This document shows positions 25,116-34,967 of a stretch of DNA of 64,000 bases, piece after piece. The notes beneath the pieces are model-generated. The model did not search any database. It was not told the origin of the DNA and worked only from the letters and a program-made list of their open reading frames with translations. The translations under genes and the position numbers were made by a program. Source of the stretch: GCA-2733415 sp965178635. GTDB taxonomy: Bacteria; Bacteroidota; Bacteroidia; Flavobacteriales; Flavobacteriaceae. Location: assembly GCA_965178635.1 (NCBI GenBank), contig CBCXVT010000029.1, positions 35,811-99,810 of the forward strand, written 5' to 3'. How positions within the stretch are numbered: the first letter of the stretch is position 1; every line of letters begins with the position of its first letter.

Positions 25116-27248
25116 ATGAAAAGAAAAGATGTTCAACATATAAAACTATCCACATCTGAAGTAAAAACTGATGCAAAAAAAGTTTCAGTTTCAAATACAG
25201 CAGAGGGTATTGCTATCAAATCTTCATATTCTAAAGAGGATACAACCGATTTAAAACACTTAAATTTTGTTGCAGGAATTGCACCAAACTTAAGAGGTCC
25301 TTATTCAACTATGTATGTGCGCAGACCATGGACAATTCGCCAGTACGCCGGGTTTTCTACCGCTGAAGAATCTAATGCGTTTTACAGGCGTAATTTAGCT
25401 GCAGGTCAGAAAGGGTTATCCGTTGCATTTGATTTAGCAACACATAGAGGCTATGACTCAGATCATGAACGCGTTGTTGGTGATGTAGGAAAAGCCGGAG
25501 TAGCAATTGACACAGTTGAAGACATGAAGGTGTTATTTGATCAAATACCTTTAGATAAAATGTCGGTTTCAATGACTATGAATGGTGCCGTATTACCAAT
25601 CATGGCGTTTTATATTGTTGCCGCTGAAGAACAAGGTGTTGATAAAAAATTACTAGCAGGTACTATTCAAAATGATATTCTTAAGGAATTTATGGTGCGT
25701 AACACTTATATCTACCCACCTACACCTTCTATGAAAATCATCTCTGATATTTTTGAATACACAGCTAAAGAAATGCCTAAATTCAATTCTATCAGTATTT
25801 CAGGGTACCACATGCAAGAAGCTGGTGCCACTTGTGATATCGAGTTAGCATATACATTAGCAGATGGTTTAGAGTATATTAGAAAAGGTATTGCTGCAGG
25901 AATGGATATTGACTCCTTTGCTCCGAGATTATCCTTCTTTTGGGCTATTGGAATGAATCATTTTATGGAAATCGCTAAAATGCGTGCCGGCAGAATGTTA
26001 TGGGCTAAATTGGTTAAACAATTTAACCCTAAAAACTTAAAATCTTTAGCATTACGTACACATTGTCAAACATCAGGTTGGAGTTTAACAGAACAGGATC
26101 CGTTTAATAATGTAGCACGAACTTGTATTGAAGCTACTGCCGCTGCGTTTGGAGGCACACAAAGTTTACACACAAATGCCTTAGATGAAGCCATTGCTTT
26201 ACCTACCGATTTTTCTGCACGTATTGCTCGTAATACACAAATATATTTACAAGAAGAAACACACATTACAAAAACTGTTGATCCTTGGGCTGGAAGTTAT
26301 TATGTTGAAAATTTAACCAATGACATTGCAGAGAAAGCCTGGAAACTTATTGAAGAAGTTGAAGAACTTGGCGGAATGACCAAAGCCATTGAAGCAGGAA
26401 TACCTAAAATGCGTATTGAAGAAGCCGCAGCACGTAAACAAGCACGTATTGATTCTGGTCAAGATATAATAGTTGGTGTTAATAAATACCGATTAGAAAA
26501 AGAAGATCCACTTCATATTTTAGAAGTCGATAATACTATTGTTCGTAAATCCCAAATTGAGCGTTTAGACGCATTAAAAGCCGAACGTAACTCAGAAGAG
26601 GTTAAGAGTTGTTTAACAGCGTTAACTAAAGCTGCGAAATCTGGTAAAGATAATTTACTTGAATTGGCTGTTAAAGCTGCAAAATCTAGAGCTACTTTAG
26701 GTGAAATTTCTGATGCTTTAGAGGTTGAATTCGGGAGATATAAAGCAGATATAAAATCATTTACAGGCGTGTATAGTAAAGAAATAAAAAACGACGAATC
26801 ATTTGAAAAGGCAAAACAATTAGCAAATGACTTTGCCGAATTAGATGGTAGACGTCCTCGAATTATGATTGCCAAAATGGGGCAAGATGGTCATGATCGT
26901 GGTGCTAAAGTTGTCGCTACAGGTTATGCTGATGTTGGTTTTGATGTAGATATTGGCCCTTTATTTCAAACACCACAAGAAGCTGCAAAACAAGCCGTTG
27001 AAAACGACGTGCATATTCTTGGCGTGTCATCATTAGCTGCCGGACACAAAACATTAGTCCCTGCAGTAATTGAAGAATTAAAGAAATATGGCCGTGAAGA
27101 TATTATGGTTATTGTTGGTGGTGTAATCCCTCATCAAGATTATCAGTATCTGTTTGATGCTGGTGCTATTGCAGTATTTGGACCTGGAACAAAAATTAGT
27201 GAAGCAGCTATAGAAATATTACAAATTTTAATAGATGGTACAAACTAA
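25116..27248 (+). CDS. mutB: Methylmalonyl-CoA mutase large (catalytic) subunit
   Basis: Adenosylcobalamin-dependent isomerisation of succinyl-CoA and methylmalonyl-CoA, linking propionate metabolism to the citric-acid cycle. The 710-aa chain has the catalytic barrel ('YSTMYVRRPWTIRQYAGFSTAEESNAFYRRN' in the substrate-binding region, 'RTHCQTSGWSLTEQDPFNN') and a C-terminal cobalamin domain with 'GQDGHDRGAKV' near residue 590 (the DxHxxG His ligand) and 'VGGVIPHQDY'. A terminator follows 24 bases after the stop. Confidence 0.96.
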   Translation: MKRKDVQHIKLSTSEVKTDAKKVSVSNTAEGIAIKSSYSKEDTTDLKHLNFVAGIAPNLRGPYSTMYVRRPWTIRQYAGFSTAEESNAFYRRNLAAGQKGLSVAFDLATHRGYDSDHERVVGDVGKAGVAIDTVEDMKVLFDQIPLDKMSVSMTMNGAVLPIMAFYIVAAEEQGVDKKLLAGTIQNDILKEFMVRNTYIYPPTPSMKIISDIFEYTAKEMPKFNSISISGYHMQEAGATCDIELAYTLADGLEYIRKGIAAGMDIDSFAPRLSFFWAIGMNHFMEIAKMRAGRMLWAKLVKQFNPKNLKSLALRTHCQTSGWSLTEQDPFNNVARTCIEATAAAFGGTQSLHTNALDEAIALPTDFSARIARNTQIYLQEETHITKTVDPWAGSYYVENLTNDIAEKAWKLIEEVEELGGMTKAIEAGIPKMRIEEAAARKQARIDSGQDIIVGVNKYRLEKEDPLHILEVDNTIVRKSQIERLDALKAERNSEEVKSCLTALTKAAKSGKDNLLELAVKAAKSRATLGEISDALEVEFGRYKADIKSFTGVYSKEIKNDESFEKAKQLANDFAELDGRRPRIMIAKMGQDGHDRGAKVVATGYADVGFDVDIGPLFQTPQEAAKQAVENDVHILGVSSLAAGHKTLVPAVIEELKKYGREDIMVIVGGVIPHQDYQYLFDAGAIAVFGPGTKISEAAIEILQILIDGTN

Positions 27249-27272
27249 TTCTTTCATTAAAAAAACATACCT

Positions 27273-27298
27273 AAAAAGGCTACTTCGGTAGTCTTTTT
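27273..27298 (+). terminator. Terminator of the mutA-mutB operon
   Basis: Arms AAAAAGGCTAC and GTAGTCTTTTT around a TTCG tetraloop, ending in T5. Confidence 0.85.
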
Positions 27299-27380
27299 CA
27301 CTTTAACTAACCGTTAACAACTTTCCCTTGAATAACTCATAAATAATTGTATTTTTACATTCAATTCAAATTTCTAATTA

Positions 27381-28145
27381 ATGGGTAAAATCATTGCAAT
27401 TGCAAATCAAAAAGGTGGTGTTGGTAAAACAACAACTTCTGTAAATCTAGCCGCATCTTTAGGCGTTTTAGATAAAAAGGTGTTGTTAATTGATGCTGAT
27501 CCACAAGCCAACGCTACTTCTGGCCTTGGTATTGATGTAGAATCTGTTGAAATTGGAACCTATCAAATTTTAGAACATTCAAATACAGCGAGAGAAGCTA
27601 TTATTAAAACAAATTCTCCTAATTTAGATTTGATTCCTGCGCATATAGATTTGGTTGCTATTGAAATTGAGTTAGTTGATAAAGAAGAACGGGAATACAT
27701 GCTAAAGAAAATTTTAGCAGATAGTATTGATGATTACGACTATATTTTAATTGATTGTGCACCATCATTAGGGCTATTGACCTTAAACGCGTTAACAGCA
27801 GCGCACTCTGTTATCATCCCTATTCAATGTGAATATTTTGCTTTGGAAGGTTTAGGTAAACTTCTGAATACAATTAAAAGCATTCAAAAAATTCATAATA
27901 AAGATTTAGATATTGAAGGTTTGTTACTGACTATGTATGATTCGCGCTTGCGTTTATCAAACCAAGTTGTTGAAGAGGTTCAAAAACATTTTAATGACAT
28001 GGTATTTGAATCTATCATTCAAAGAAATGTACGTTTGAGTGAAGCACCAAGTTTTGGAGAAAGCATTATTAGCTATGACGCTAGTAGTAAAGGCGCAAAT
28101 AACTATTTAAGTTTAGCAGAAGAAATCATCAAAAAAAATAAGTAG
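27381..28145 (+). CDS. parA: Chromosome-partitioning ATPase ParA/Soj
   Basis: Deviant Walker-type ATPase that segregates chromosomal origins with ParB. The 254-aa protein opens with 'IANQKGGVGKTTTSVNLAA' (deviant Walker A, Lys 11 and Lys 16), followed by 'VLLIDADPQANAT' and 'YILIDCAPSLGLLTLNAL'. It starts a conserved flavobacterial gene order: parA-parB-DUF5683-dapB-lepB. The next gene follows after 5 bases. No parS palindrome was recognised in the window. Confidence 0.96.
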   Translation: MGKIIAIANQKGGVGKTTTSVNLAASLGVLDKKVLLIDADPQANATSGLGIDVESVEIGTYQILEHSNTAREAIIKTNSPNLDLIPAHIDLVAIEIELVDKEEREYMLKKILADSIDDYDYILIDCAPSLGLLTLNALTAAHSVIIPIQCEYFALEGLGKLLNTIKSIQKIHNKDLDIEGLLLTMYDSRLRLSNQVVEEVQKHFNDMVFESIIQRNVRLSEAPSFGESIISYDASSKGANNYLSLAEEIIKKNK

Positions 28146-28150
28146 CAGCT

Positions 28151-29050
28151 ATGGCAAAGGCAATGAAAAAGCAAGCATTAGGAAGAGGACTGTCTGCCCT
28201 ATTAAAAGATCCAGAAAAAGATATCACATCTGTTTCAGATAAAAACGCTGACAAAGTTGTTGGTAATATTATTGATTTGGATATTGATGCCATTGAAGTT
28301 AATCCATTTCAACCAAGAACAACATTTAACGAAGAAGCCTTACGAGAGTTATCTGCTTCTATAACAGAATTGGGAGTCATTCAGCCTATAACCGTTAGAA
28401 AAACAGGTGTCAATAAATTTCAGTTAATTTCAGGTGAGCGTCGTTTTAGAGCTTCTAAACTAATTGGTAGAGAAACTATTCCAGCGTATGTGAGATTAGC
28501 AAACGATCAAGAATCTTTAGAGATGGCCTTGGTAGAAAACATCCAACGTCAAGACTTAGATCCTATTGAAGTTGCCTTATCATACCAAAGATTGATTGAT
28601 GAAATCAACTTAACACAAGAGCAAATGAGTGAACGTGTAGGAAAAAAACGTTCTACTATTGCTAACTACTTACGTTTATTAAAACTAGATCCAATCATAC
28701 AAACCGGAATGAAAGATGGATTTATTTCTATGGGGCACGGTAGAGCTATCATCAATATTACAGATTTGTCTGACCAGTTAGATATTTACGAGCAGATTCT
28801 TACTAAAAAATTATCTGTTAGAGATACCGAAAAATTAGTACAACATTATAAAAATACAGATACAACTACTCAAGTTGCACCAAAAGAAACGCCTAAATTC
28901 ATCAAGAAAAGTATCAAAGATTTCTCTGATTTCTTTGGAGCGAAAATCGGTGTGAATATCGGAAAAACTGGTAGCGGGAAGATTACAATTCCATTTTCTT
29001 CTGAAGAAGATTTTAATCGTATTAAAAAATTATTAGACCGTGAAAAATAA
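28151..29050 (+). CDS. parB: Chromosome-partitioning protein ParB
   Basis: CTP-dependent DNA clamp that loads at parS sites. The 299-aa protein shows the ParB N-terminal domain ('IEVNPFQPRTTFNEEALRELSASITELGVIQPI', 'LISGERRFRASKLIG' with the GERRxRA CTP-binding motif, 'ALVENIQRQDLDPIEVALSY') and an HTH ('LTQEQMSERVGKKRSTIANYLRLLKL'). Its end overlaps the DUF5683 gene by 11 bases. Confidence 0.96.
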   Translation: MAKAMKKQALGRGLSALLKDPEKDITSVSDKNADKVVGNIIDLDIDAIEVNPFQPRTTFNEEALRELSASITELGVIQPITVRKTGVNKFQLISGERRFRASKLIGRETIPAYVRLANDQESLEMALVENIQRQDLDPIEVALSYQRLIDEINLTQEQMSERVGKKRSTIANYLRLLKLDPIIQTGMKDGFISMGHGRAIINITDLSDQLDIYEQILTKKLSVRDTEKLVQHYKNTDTTTQVAPKETPKFIKKSIKDFSDFFGAKIGVNIGKTGSGKITIPFSSEEDFNRIKKLLDREK

Positions 29051-29624
29051 GCTTTTCATAGTAATTCTTATCGGTTTATTATCATGTAATATTTTTGCAC
29101 AACAAGCAGGAGAATTACAAATATCAACAGAGGAAACGACTAATACTAAACCAATTAAAATTGATCCTTTGTCGCCCGCCAGAGCAGCTTTTTACTCAGC
29201 GGTGCTACCTGGTTTAGGACAGATTCATAACAAACAGTACTGGAAAGTTCCTATTGTTTATGCAGGTATGGGTGCAGGAATATATTTTTACACACGTAAC
29301 AACAAGCAATACAAACGCTATAGAAATGCCTACAAAAGGCGTTTAGCTGGTTTTACTGATGATGAGTTCACAGACCAAACTACTGGTGAGCAAACCCTCA
29401 GTGATGCATCATTAATTGATGCACAAAAATTCTATAGTAAAAACAAAGATTTATCATTATTGGTTACTGGTATATTTTACATTTTAAACATTGTTGATGC
29501 CAATGTTAGTGCACATTTAGCACAATTTAATGTGAATGAAAATTTAAGTTTACGTCCAGATTTCTATCAAAATGACATCGATTACAAACCAAATTTAGGA
29601 GTTACACTTAACTACAAATTCTAA
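29040..29624 (+). CDS. DUF5683 domain membrane/exported protein
   Basis: A 194-aa protein with a signal peptide (ends 'CNIFAQQ') and the segment 'PLSPARAAFYSAVLPGLGQIHNKQYWKVPIVYAGMGAGIYFY' typical of DUF5683. Two further hydrophobic segments suggest membrane association. Function is unknown. It overlaps parB and abuts dapB (the A of its stop is the first base of the dapB ATG), so it is tightly coupled to both. Confidence 0.82.
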   Translation: MKNKLFIVILIGLLSCNIFAQQAGELQISTEETTNTKPIKIDPLSPARAAFYSAVLPGLGQIHNKQYWKVPIVYAGMGAGIYFYTRNNKQYKRYRNAYKRRLAGFTDDEFTDQTTGEQTLSDASLIDAQKFYSKNKDLSLLVTGIFYILNIVDANVSAHLAQFNVNENLSLRPDFYQNDIDYKPNLGVTLNYKF

Positions 29625-30325
29625 TGAATATTGCATTATTAGGTTACGGAAAAATGGGTAAAGTAATTGAAGGGATTGCTTTAGAAAGAGGCCATCAAAT
29701 TGTATTAAAATCAAGTAGCAACACCACTACACTAGATCTTTCAAACGTAGATATTGCTATCGATTTTAGCATCCCAGATGCTGCAGTAAATAATATTAGT
29801 ACTTGTTTAAACAACAATGTTCCTGTTATATCAGGGACAACAGGGTGGCTTGATAAATATCAAGATATCGAAAAAATATGTCATAAAAAAAACGGTGCGT
29901 TTATTTACAGTTCAAATTTCAGTATGGGCGTGAATGTGTTTTTTGAATTGAACAAACATTTGGCAAAAATGATGCGTCAATTAAAACAATACAATGTGAG
30001 TATTGAAGAGATTCATCACACACAAAAACTCGATGCTCCAAGTGGTACCGCTATCACTTTAGCGGAAGGCATCATTGAAAATTCAGATAATACTTCTTGG
30101 AAATTAGATGCTTCTACAGAAAATAATCAAATCCCAATTATAGCAAAACGTATTGAAAACGTACCAGGCACACATCACATAAATTATTCTAGTAGTATAG
30201 ACACTATAGAAATCAAACACACAGCACATAACAGAAACGGATTTGCTCTTGGTGCCGTAATTGCCTCAGAATGGCTTTTAGGCAAAAAAGGTATCTATAC
30301 TATGAAAGATGTACTAGGATTATAA
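29624..30325 (+). CDS. dapB: 4-hydroxy-tetrahydrodipicolinate reductase
   Basis: NAD(P)H-dependent reduction in the lysine/diaminopimelate pathway. The 233-aa enzyme has the nucleotide-binding 'LLGYGKMGKVIEGIA', 'ISGTTGWLDKY', 'SSNFSMGVNVFFELNKHLA' and the catalytic 'EIHHTQKLDAPSGTAITLA' around residue 130-148 with its His pair and Lys. It is slightly short, as in other Bacteroidota. Confidence 0.95.
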   Translation: MNIALLGYGKMGKVIEGIALERGHQIVLKSSSNTTTLDLSNVDIAIDFSIPDAAVNNISTCLNNNVPVISGTTGWLDKYQDIEKICHKKNGAFIYSSNFSMGVNVFFELNKHLAKMMRQLKQYNVSIEEIHHTQKLDAPSGTAITLAEGIIENSDNTSWKLDASTENNQIPIIAKRIENVPGTHHINYSSSIDTIEIKHTAHNRNGFALGAVIASEWLLGKKGIYTMKDVLGL

Positions 30326-30358
30326 ACGTTAAAATAAATACAAAATAGTAACAATAAG

Positions 30359-30422
30359 AGATTAGGAAACACTAATCTAAAAATCTAAAAATTCAAAACA
30401 ACAGTCTGATTTAAAATCAGAC
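30359..30422. repeat. Two small palindromes in the dapB-lepB gap
   Basis: AGATTAG/CTAATCT (30359-30378) and GTCTGATTT-A-AAATCAGAC (30404-30422, a 9-bp perfect palindrome with a one-base centre) lie in the 120-base gap before lepB. They may be operator-like sites or weak 3'-end hairpins; no clear T-run follows. Confidence 0.4.
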
Positions 30423-30445
30423 ATCGACTTAAAGCAATACGACAT

Positions 30446-32131
30446 ATGACACTTACACAATGGTTTATATTTTTTCTAATCACACAGGTAATTCACGGAT
30501 TAGGAACTTGGAAATTATACATTAAAGCTGGTAGAAAAGCCTGGGAAGCATTTGTACCAGTTTATAACGCTGTTGTTTTAATAGGGATTATAAACAGACC
30601 AAAATGGTGGGTTATTTTATTATTTGTACCTATTATCAACTTGATCATGATTCCTGTTATTTGGGTAGAAACTTGCAGAAGTTTTGGCAAAAACACCTAT
30701 ACAGATACTGCCTTAGCTATTTTAACTTGTGGATTATATATTGGCTATTTGAACTACACACAAGACCTAACACATATAAAAGACCGTAGTTTAAAAACTA
30801 AAAGTAGTTCTGGTGATTGGGTAAGTTCTATTTTATTTGCTGTAGTTGCTGCCACGTTGGTACACACATACTTTATGCAACCATTCGTTATACCAACATC
30901 ATCATTAGAAAAAACATTATTGAAAGGAGATTTTTTATTAGTAAGTAAGTTTCATTACGGAGCACGTTTACCAATGACAGCAGTAGCTGCGCCGATGGTT
31001 CACGATACGCTTCCTGTTGTAAACACCCCTTCATATTTAAAGAAACCTCAAATTCCTTATTTACGTATTCCAGGTTTTCAAGATATAGAACGTAATGATA
31101 TTGTTGTATTTAATTGGCCTGCAGACACCTTGTTCAATATGTATAAACAAGCTGATAAAAAGTATGAAAAACCAATTGATAAAAAAACCAACTATGTAAA
31201 ACGTTGTGTTGGTATTGCAGGTGATTCATTAGAAATTAGAGACGGTTATGTCTTTATTGACGGAAAACAAACTGTTTTACCAGATAGAGCTAAAACGCAA
31301 TTTTACTACACAGTAATTTCTAAAAAATATTTATCAGCTCAATACTTGAAAGAGGATATTGGAACAACAGAATTTAATAGGTTTTATAAAATTGGTAAAG
31401 CAGCTGCTGCAAGGTATAATTTAAGAGATGTAATCCCGTTCCCTAACGATTCTACAAGTTACATGATAGAATTACCAGGTGACTTAAATGTGAGTCAGAA
31501 TAAAGATTTTAAAACAACTGACAGGTATAGTATCAATATGTCAGTTGAAGAAAAAGAAACTCTAGCTAAGAATTCTGATATCGTTTCAATTAAAAGAAAC
31601 ATCAAACCTAAAGGAGAACGTGAAACAAACATTTTCCCGAAGTACGGAAATTATAATTGGAATGGGGATAATTTCGGACCAATATACATCCCTGAAGCTG
31701 GTAAAACCGTGGAACTTAACAAACAAGTATTACCACTATACAAAGACATTATTACTGAATACGAAGGTAATAAACTGACCACTGACAACAACAACATTTA
31801 TATTAACGGTGAAATTGCAACAACATACACCTTCAAACAAGATTACTATTGGATGATGGGAGATAACCGTCAAAATTCTTTAGACGCAAGATATTGGGGA
31901 TTTGTACCTTTTGACCATGTTATCGGAAAACCTGTTTTTGTTTGGATGAGTATTAGCGGTGTTGAGTTAGGTTTAGGAAATATTAAAAACTGGAAGTTTA
32001 ACACCGAACGTATTTTTACAACTGTAGGTGGTAGCGGTAAACCAGTTTCATACTTACCTTACTTTTTAGTAGTTATTGCTTTATGGCAAGGGTTTCAATT
32101 TTACAAAAAAAAGAAAGCCAGTAAAGAATAA
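30446..32131 (+). CDS. lepB: Signal peptidase I, enlarged Bacteroidota form
   Basis: Membrane serine protease that removes signal peptides from exported proteins. The 561-aa chain is more than twice the minimal length. It has an N-terminal multi-helix domain ('WFIFFLITQVIHGLGTWKLYIKAGRKAWEAFVPVYNAV', DUF5684-like). The S26 core has the catalytic Ser in 'MQPFVIPTSSLEKTL' and the Lys in 'YVKRCVGIAGDSLEIRDG'. A large insertion follows, then the closing box 'YYWMMGDNRQNSLDARYWGFVP' and a C-terminal helix. The WbqC gene follows immediately. Confidence 0.94.
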   Translation: MTLTQWFIFFLITQVIHGLGTWKLYIKAGRKAWEAFVPVYNAVVLIGIINRPKWWVILLFVPIINLIMIPVIWVETCRSFGKNTYTDTALAILTCGLYIGYLNYTQDLTHIKDRSLKTKSSSGDWVSSILFAVVAATLVHTYFMQPFVIPTSSLEKTLLKGDFLLVSKFHYGARLPMTAVAAPMVHDTLPVVNTPSYLKKPQIPYLRIPGFQDIERNDIVVFNWPADTLFNMYKQADKKYEKPIDKKTNYVKRCVGIAGDSLEIRDGYVFIDGKQTVLPDRAKTQFYYTVISKKYLSAQYLKEDIGTTEFNRFYKIGKAAAARYNLRDVIPFPNDSTSYMIELPGDLNVSQNKDFKTTDRYSINMSVEEKETLAKNSDIVSIKRNIKPKGERETNIFPKYGNYNWNGDNFGPIYIPEAGKTVELNKQVLPLYKDIITEYEGNKLTTDNNNIYINGEIATTYTFKQDYYWMMGDNRQNSLDARYWGFVPFDHVIGKPVFVWMSISGVELGLGNIKNWKFNTERIFTTVGGSGKPVSYLPYFLVVIALWQGFQFYKKKKASKE

Positions 32132-32752
32132 ATGAACATTTTAATTCACCCTACTTACTTTCCTACTGTTGCACATTTTGTAGCAATAGCAAATGCAAAT
32201 ACTGTAACATTTGAAGCCGCTGATAATTTTCAGAAGCAAACTTTCAGAAACAGAATGTATGTATATGGCGCTAACGGGAAGTTATTATTGAATATTCCGG
32301 TGAAGCATAATAAGGATAAACAAAAAACCTTATATAAAAATATTGAAATTGAAAACGTTGAGGATTGGCAAAAACAACATTGGCGGTCAATTGTTTCGGC
32401 ATATAAGTCTTCACCATTCTTTGAATATTATGAAGATGATTTAAAAGATTTATTCACCTCATCTCAAACTTCATTATACGATTTGAATATTGAATTGTTT
32501 AAGAGACTTTGTCATTGTATTGAAATTGAAGTAAATGTTGAATATACAACCGTATTTGAATCAACAACTTCATTAACTGACTGTAGACATTTAGTTAACT
32601 CCAAAAAAGAATCTCCAATTGCACTCGAAAAATACACACAAGTATTTGGTGACAAACATGGATATTTAAACAATTTAAGTATTCTTGATTTACTGTTTAA
32701 TGAAGGACCAAACACCTTAAGTTACTTAGAATCACAAACTAAATTCTGGTAA
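32132..32752 (+). CDS. WbqC-like protein
   Basis: A 206-aa protein of the WbqC family, linked elsewhere to nucleotide-sugar or glycan modification but not biochemically defined. Motifs: 'HPTYFPTVAHFVAIANA', 'FQKQTFRNRMYVYGANGKLLLNIPVKH', 'WQKQHWRSIVSAYKSSPFFEYY' and the final 'GPNTLSYL'. It begins directly after the lepB stop, and its stop overlaps the start of the next gene. Confidence 0.85.
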   Translation: MNILIHPTYFPTVAHFVAIANANTVTFEAADNFQKQTFRNRMYVYGANGKLLLNIPVKHNKDKQKTLYKNIEIENVEDWQKQHWRSIVSAYKSSPFFEYYEDDLKDLFTSSQTSLYDLNIELFKRLCHCIEIEVNVEYTTVFESTTSLTDCRHLVNSKKESPIALEKYTQVFGDKHGYLNNLSILDLLFNEGPNTLSYLESQTKFW

Positions 32753-33057
32753 TGCAAACGCTACTCCACTACTTTTTACACTTTGGTGCTCCATTACTAA
32801 TAGCAGTTTTATTCTATAAAACACAATGGAAAAAAGTATACCTTATTTTTATAGCAACAATGTTAGTAGATGCCGATCATATATTAGCTACCCCAATATT
32901 TGAAGCTAACAGATGTAGCATCAATTTCCACCCATTACACAGTTATTATGCAATTGCTTGTTATATAATTTTATTGCTTCCTAAAAAAACTAGACTAATA
33001 GCTATTGCATTATTATTGCACATGCTAACCGATTGGATTGATTGCTTACAGATGTAA
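32752..33057 (+). CDS. DUF6122 family membrane protein
   Basis: A 101-aa polytopic protein with three or four membrane segments and conserved histidines and acids: 'LHYFLHFGAPLLIAVLF', 'MLVDADHILATPIF', 'RCSINFHPLHSYYAI', 'LLHMLTDWIDCL'. The DxDH and HxLH arrangement resembles YdjM/LexA-regulated metal-dependent membrane hydrolases, but the activity is unknown. Last gene of the parA to DUF6122 run; a convergent gene follows 2 bases later. Confidence 0.8.
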   Translation: MQTLLHYFLHFGAPLLIAVLFYKTQWKKVYLIFIATMLVDADHILATPIFEANRCSINFHPLHSYYAIACYIILLLPKKTRLIAIALLLHMLTDWIDCLQM

Positions 33058-33059
33058 GT

Positions 33060-34079
33060 TTACCAAGAAATTTTTGCTTGAATTGGATAATGATCAGAAT
33101 ACTTATAACTGTAATTTTTGAATTCAGTAGCTTTAAACTCTTCACTTAAAAGCACAAAATCTATTCGTAAGGGAAATAATTTAAAGTTAAATGTTTTCCC
33201 AAAGCCATTACCACACAACTCAAACGCATCAGAAAAACCTTCATTTCTAAACTGTTTATAAATATAAGAATACGCTGTATTATTAAAATCGCCCAAAACA
33301 ATTTTCCTATAATGACATTCTTTTTGGTGCGCAATAATGGTTTCAGCTTGCTCCTGTTGCATCTCAAATTTATCCCCAATACGTTTCACTAGAAACTCAG
33401 TATTCTGCTCTGATAAATGCTTAACATCAGAATTTATTTGCATAGATTGAAAATGCACATTGTAAACCCTTATAGTATCGCTGTCTTTTAAAAGATCAAC
33501 ATAAATAGCTTTATTACTGGTGTTCTCAAACTTAATTTCTCCTTTATTTATAATCTTATATTTTGAAAATATTGCCTGACCATATTTCGTTTTCTTACCC
33601 GACAAACTTTCATATTTATACGGGTATTTAGAAAAACTCACATTTTTATGCGGATGAAACTCTTGAAAAGCAATAACATCTGGTGCTTCTTCAAAAACAA
33701 AATTTTCAATAGATTTTTCAACATTTGGTTCACTTATCCAATCATACAAATTAAATAACCGCACATTATAACTCATTACTGACAAACTTGAAGCTCCAGA
33801 TTTTTCTAAAGATGAAAACTTATATAACGTACTAATACTATCATATCCCAATAACAAAACGATAAGCGAAAGGAGTAATTGCTTTTTTACTTTCAGCAAC
33901 CAATACAAACAAAATAGAGCATTAAATACTAATAAAACGGGAACTGACAAACTCAGCACAGATAATAATGAAAATGTTTTTGGCGGGACAAATGGCAACA
34001 CATAAGCCAATAGTAAAATCACCGCAAAAATGCCGTTTAAAAAGTAAATGATTTTATCTATGGAGTTTAAATTTTTCAA
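33060..34079 (-). CDS. Endonuclease/exonuclease/phosphatase family protein
   Basis: A 339-aa membrane-anchored phosphoesterase. Three N-terminal hydrophobic segments are followed by the EEP fold: 'LSVMSYNVRLFNLYDW', 'PDVIAFQEFHP' (catalytic Glu), 'RVYNVHFQS', 'KIVLGDFNNTAYS' (GDFN motif) and the terminal 'YKYSDHYPIQAKI' with the catalytic Asp-His. Substrate is unknown. It is downstream of the two rhomboid genes on the same strand. Confidence 0.88.
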   Translation of the reverse strand: MKNLNSIDKIIYFLNGIFAVILLLAYVLPFVPPKTFSLLSVLSLSVPVLLVFNALFCLYWLLKVKKQLLLSLIVLLLGYDSISTLYKFSSLEKSGASSLSVMSYNVRLFNLYDWISEPNVEKSIENFVFEEAPDVIAFQEFHPHKNVSFSKYPYKYESLSGKKTKYGQAIFSKYKIINKGEIKFENTSNKAIYVDLLKDSDTIRVYNVHFQSMQINSDVKHLSEQNTEFLVKRIGDKFEMQQEQAETIIAHQKECHYRKIVLGDFNNTAYSYIYKQFRNEGFSDAFELCGNGFGKTFNFKLFPLRIDFVLLSEEFKATEFKNYSYKYSDHYPIQAKISW

Positions 34080-34091
34080 TGATACTGCTAA

Positions 34092-34967
34092 TTAATCTTT
34101 ACCAGATTGAAATAAAAAAGCCTTCTCTTCCTTTGATAAGCTTTCGTAACCACTCTTACTAATTTTATCTAAAATTGCATCTATTTGTTCTTGTTTTATG
34201 CGTTTTTTCTGATGTATAGTTTTGCCAGATGTACGTTTCTGAGCTTTTGTTTTGTGTACTGTTTTTAAAGTAGACTTCTTTGTAAACGTAAACCAAGAGA
34301 CTATAGTATCCATAAAGCGTTCAAATCCTTTAGCAATATCATTACCTTTTTTTAACTGAGAAGCATATATGTAACCAAATAATGCGCCACCTAAATGTGC
34401 GATATGTCCGCCAGAATTACCGTAAGGAATTTGTATCACATCTAATAATACAAATACTAATCCTAGATGCCATAATTTCACCTTAAAAGTGAAAATTGCT
34501 AGTTCCATTTGTGGTAATGACGTACATATAAAAATGAGCACAGCCATAACGGAAGCAGAAGCACCAACCAAATAACCCAATTGATGATTAAATACAGGAA
34601 ATGCGTTATACGAAGCCACAAATAAAACGCCCCCAACTAAAGCTCCTAACAGATAGGTATTTAAAAAAAGTTTAGAACTAAATCTTGTTAAGAATAACTG
34701 CGACACATAATATAGAGTTACCATATTAAACACCAAATGAAGTAACCCATGGTGTAAAAATGAATAGGTGAAAATTGACCAAGGTTTAGTTAACCAAGCG
34801 GTAAAATCTTTTGATAACACAAACCAATCAAATACAACAGTAGTTTGAAACAAAAATGAAATCAAGTTGAATAACACAAATACAATCGTGTTTATCGCGA
34901 TTAACTTTTCTGCAACATTTAAATGTTTATACTTCGCTATTAACTCGTTTTTTGTCATTAATACCAA
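34092..34967 (-). CDS. Rhomboid family intramembrane serine protease (second copy)
   Basis: A 291-aa membrane protease. It has 'WSIFTYSFLHHGLLHLVFNMVTLYYV' (HxxxN oxyanion helix), the active-site 'GASASVMAVL' Ser and the catalytic His in 'NSGGHIAHLGGALFGY'. A ~70-residue basic cytoplasmic tail follows. Its start overlaps the end of the upstream rhomboid gene by 10 bases, so the pair is translationally coupled. Substrates are unknown. Confidence 0.9.
   Translation of the reverse strand: MVLMTKNELIAKYKHLNVAEKLIAINTIVFVLFNLISFLFQTTVVFDWFVLSKDFTAWLTKPWSIFTYSFLHHGLLHLVFNMVTLYYVSQLFLTRFSSKLFLNTYLLGALVGGVLFVASYNAFPVFNHQLGYLVGASASVMAVLIFICTSLPQMELAIFTFKVKLWHLGLVFVLLDVIQIPYGNSGGHIAHLGGALFGYIYASQLKKGNDIAKGFERFMDTIVSWFTFTKKSTLKTVHKTKAQKRTSGKTIHQKKRIKQEQIDAILDKISKSGYESLSKEEKAFLFQSGKD

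Noticed and set aside
22906..27380. Cobalamin riboswitch for the B12-dependent mutase genes
   Set aside because: The genes are tightly packed after udk and divIC with no leader long enough for a B12 element and no B12-box-like sequence seen.
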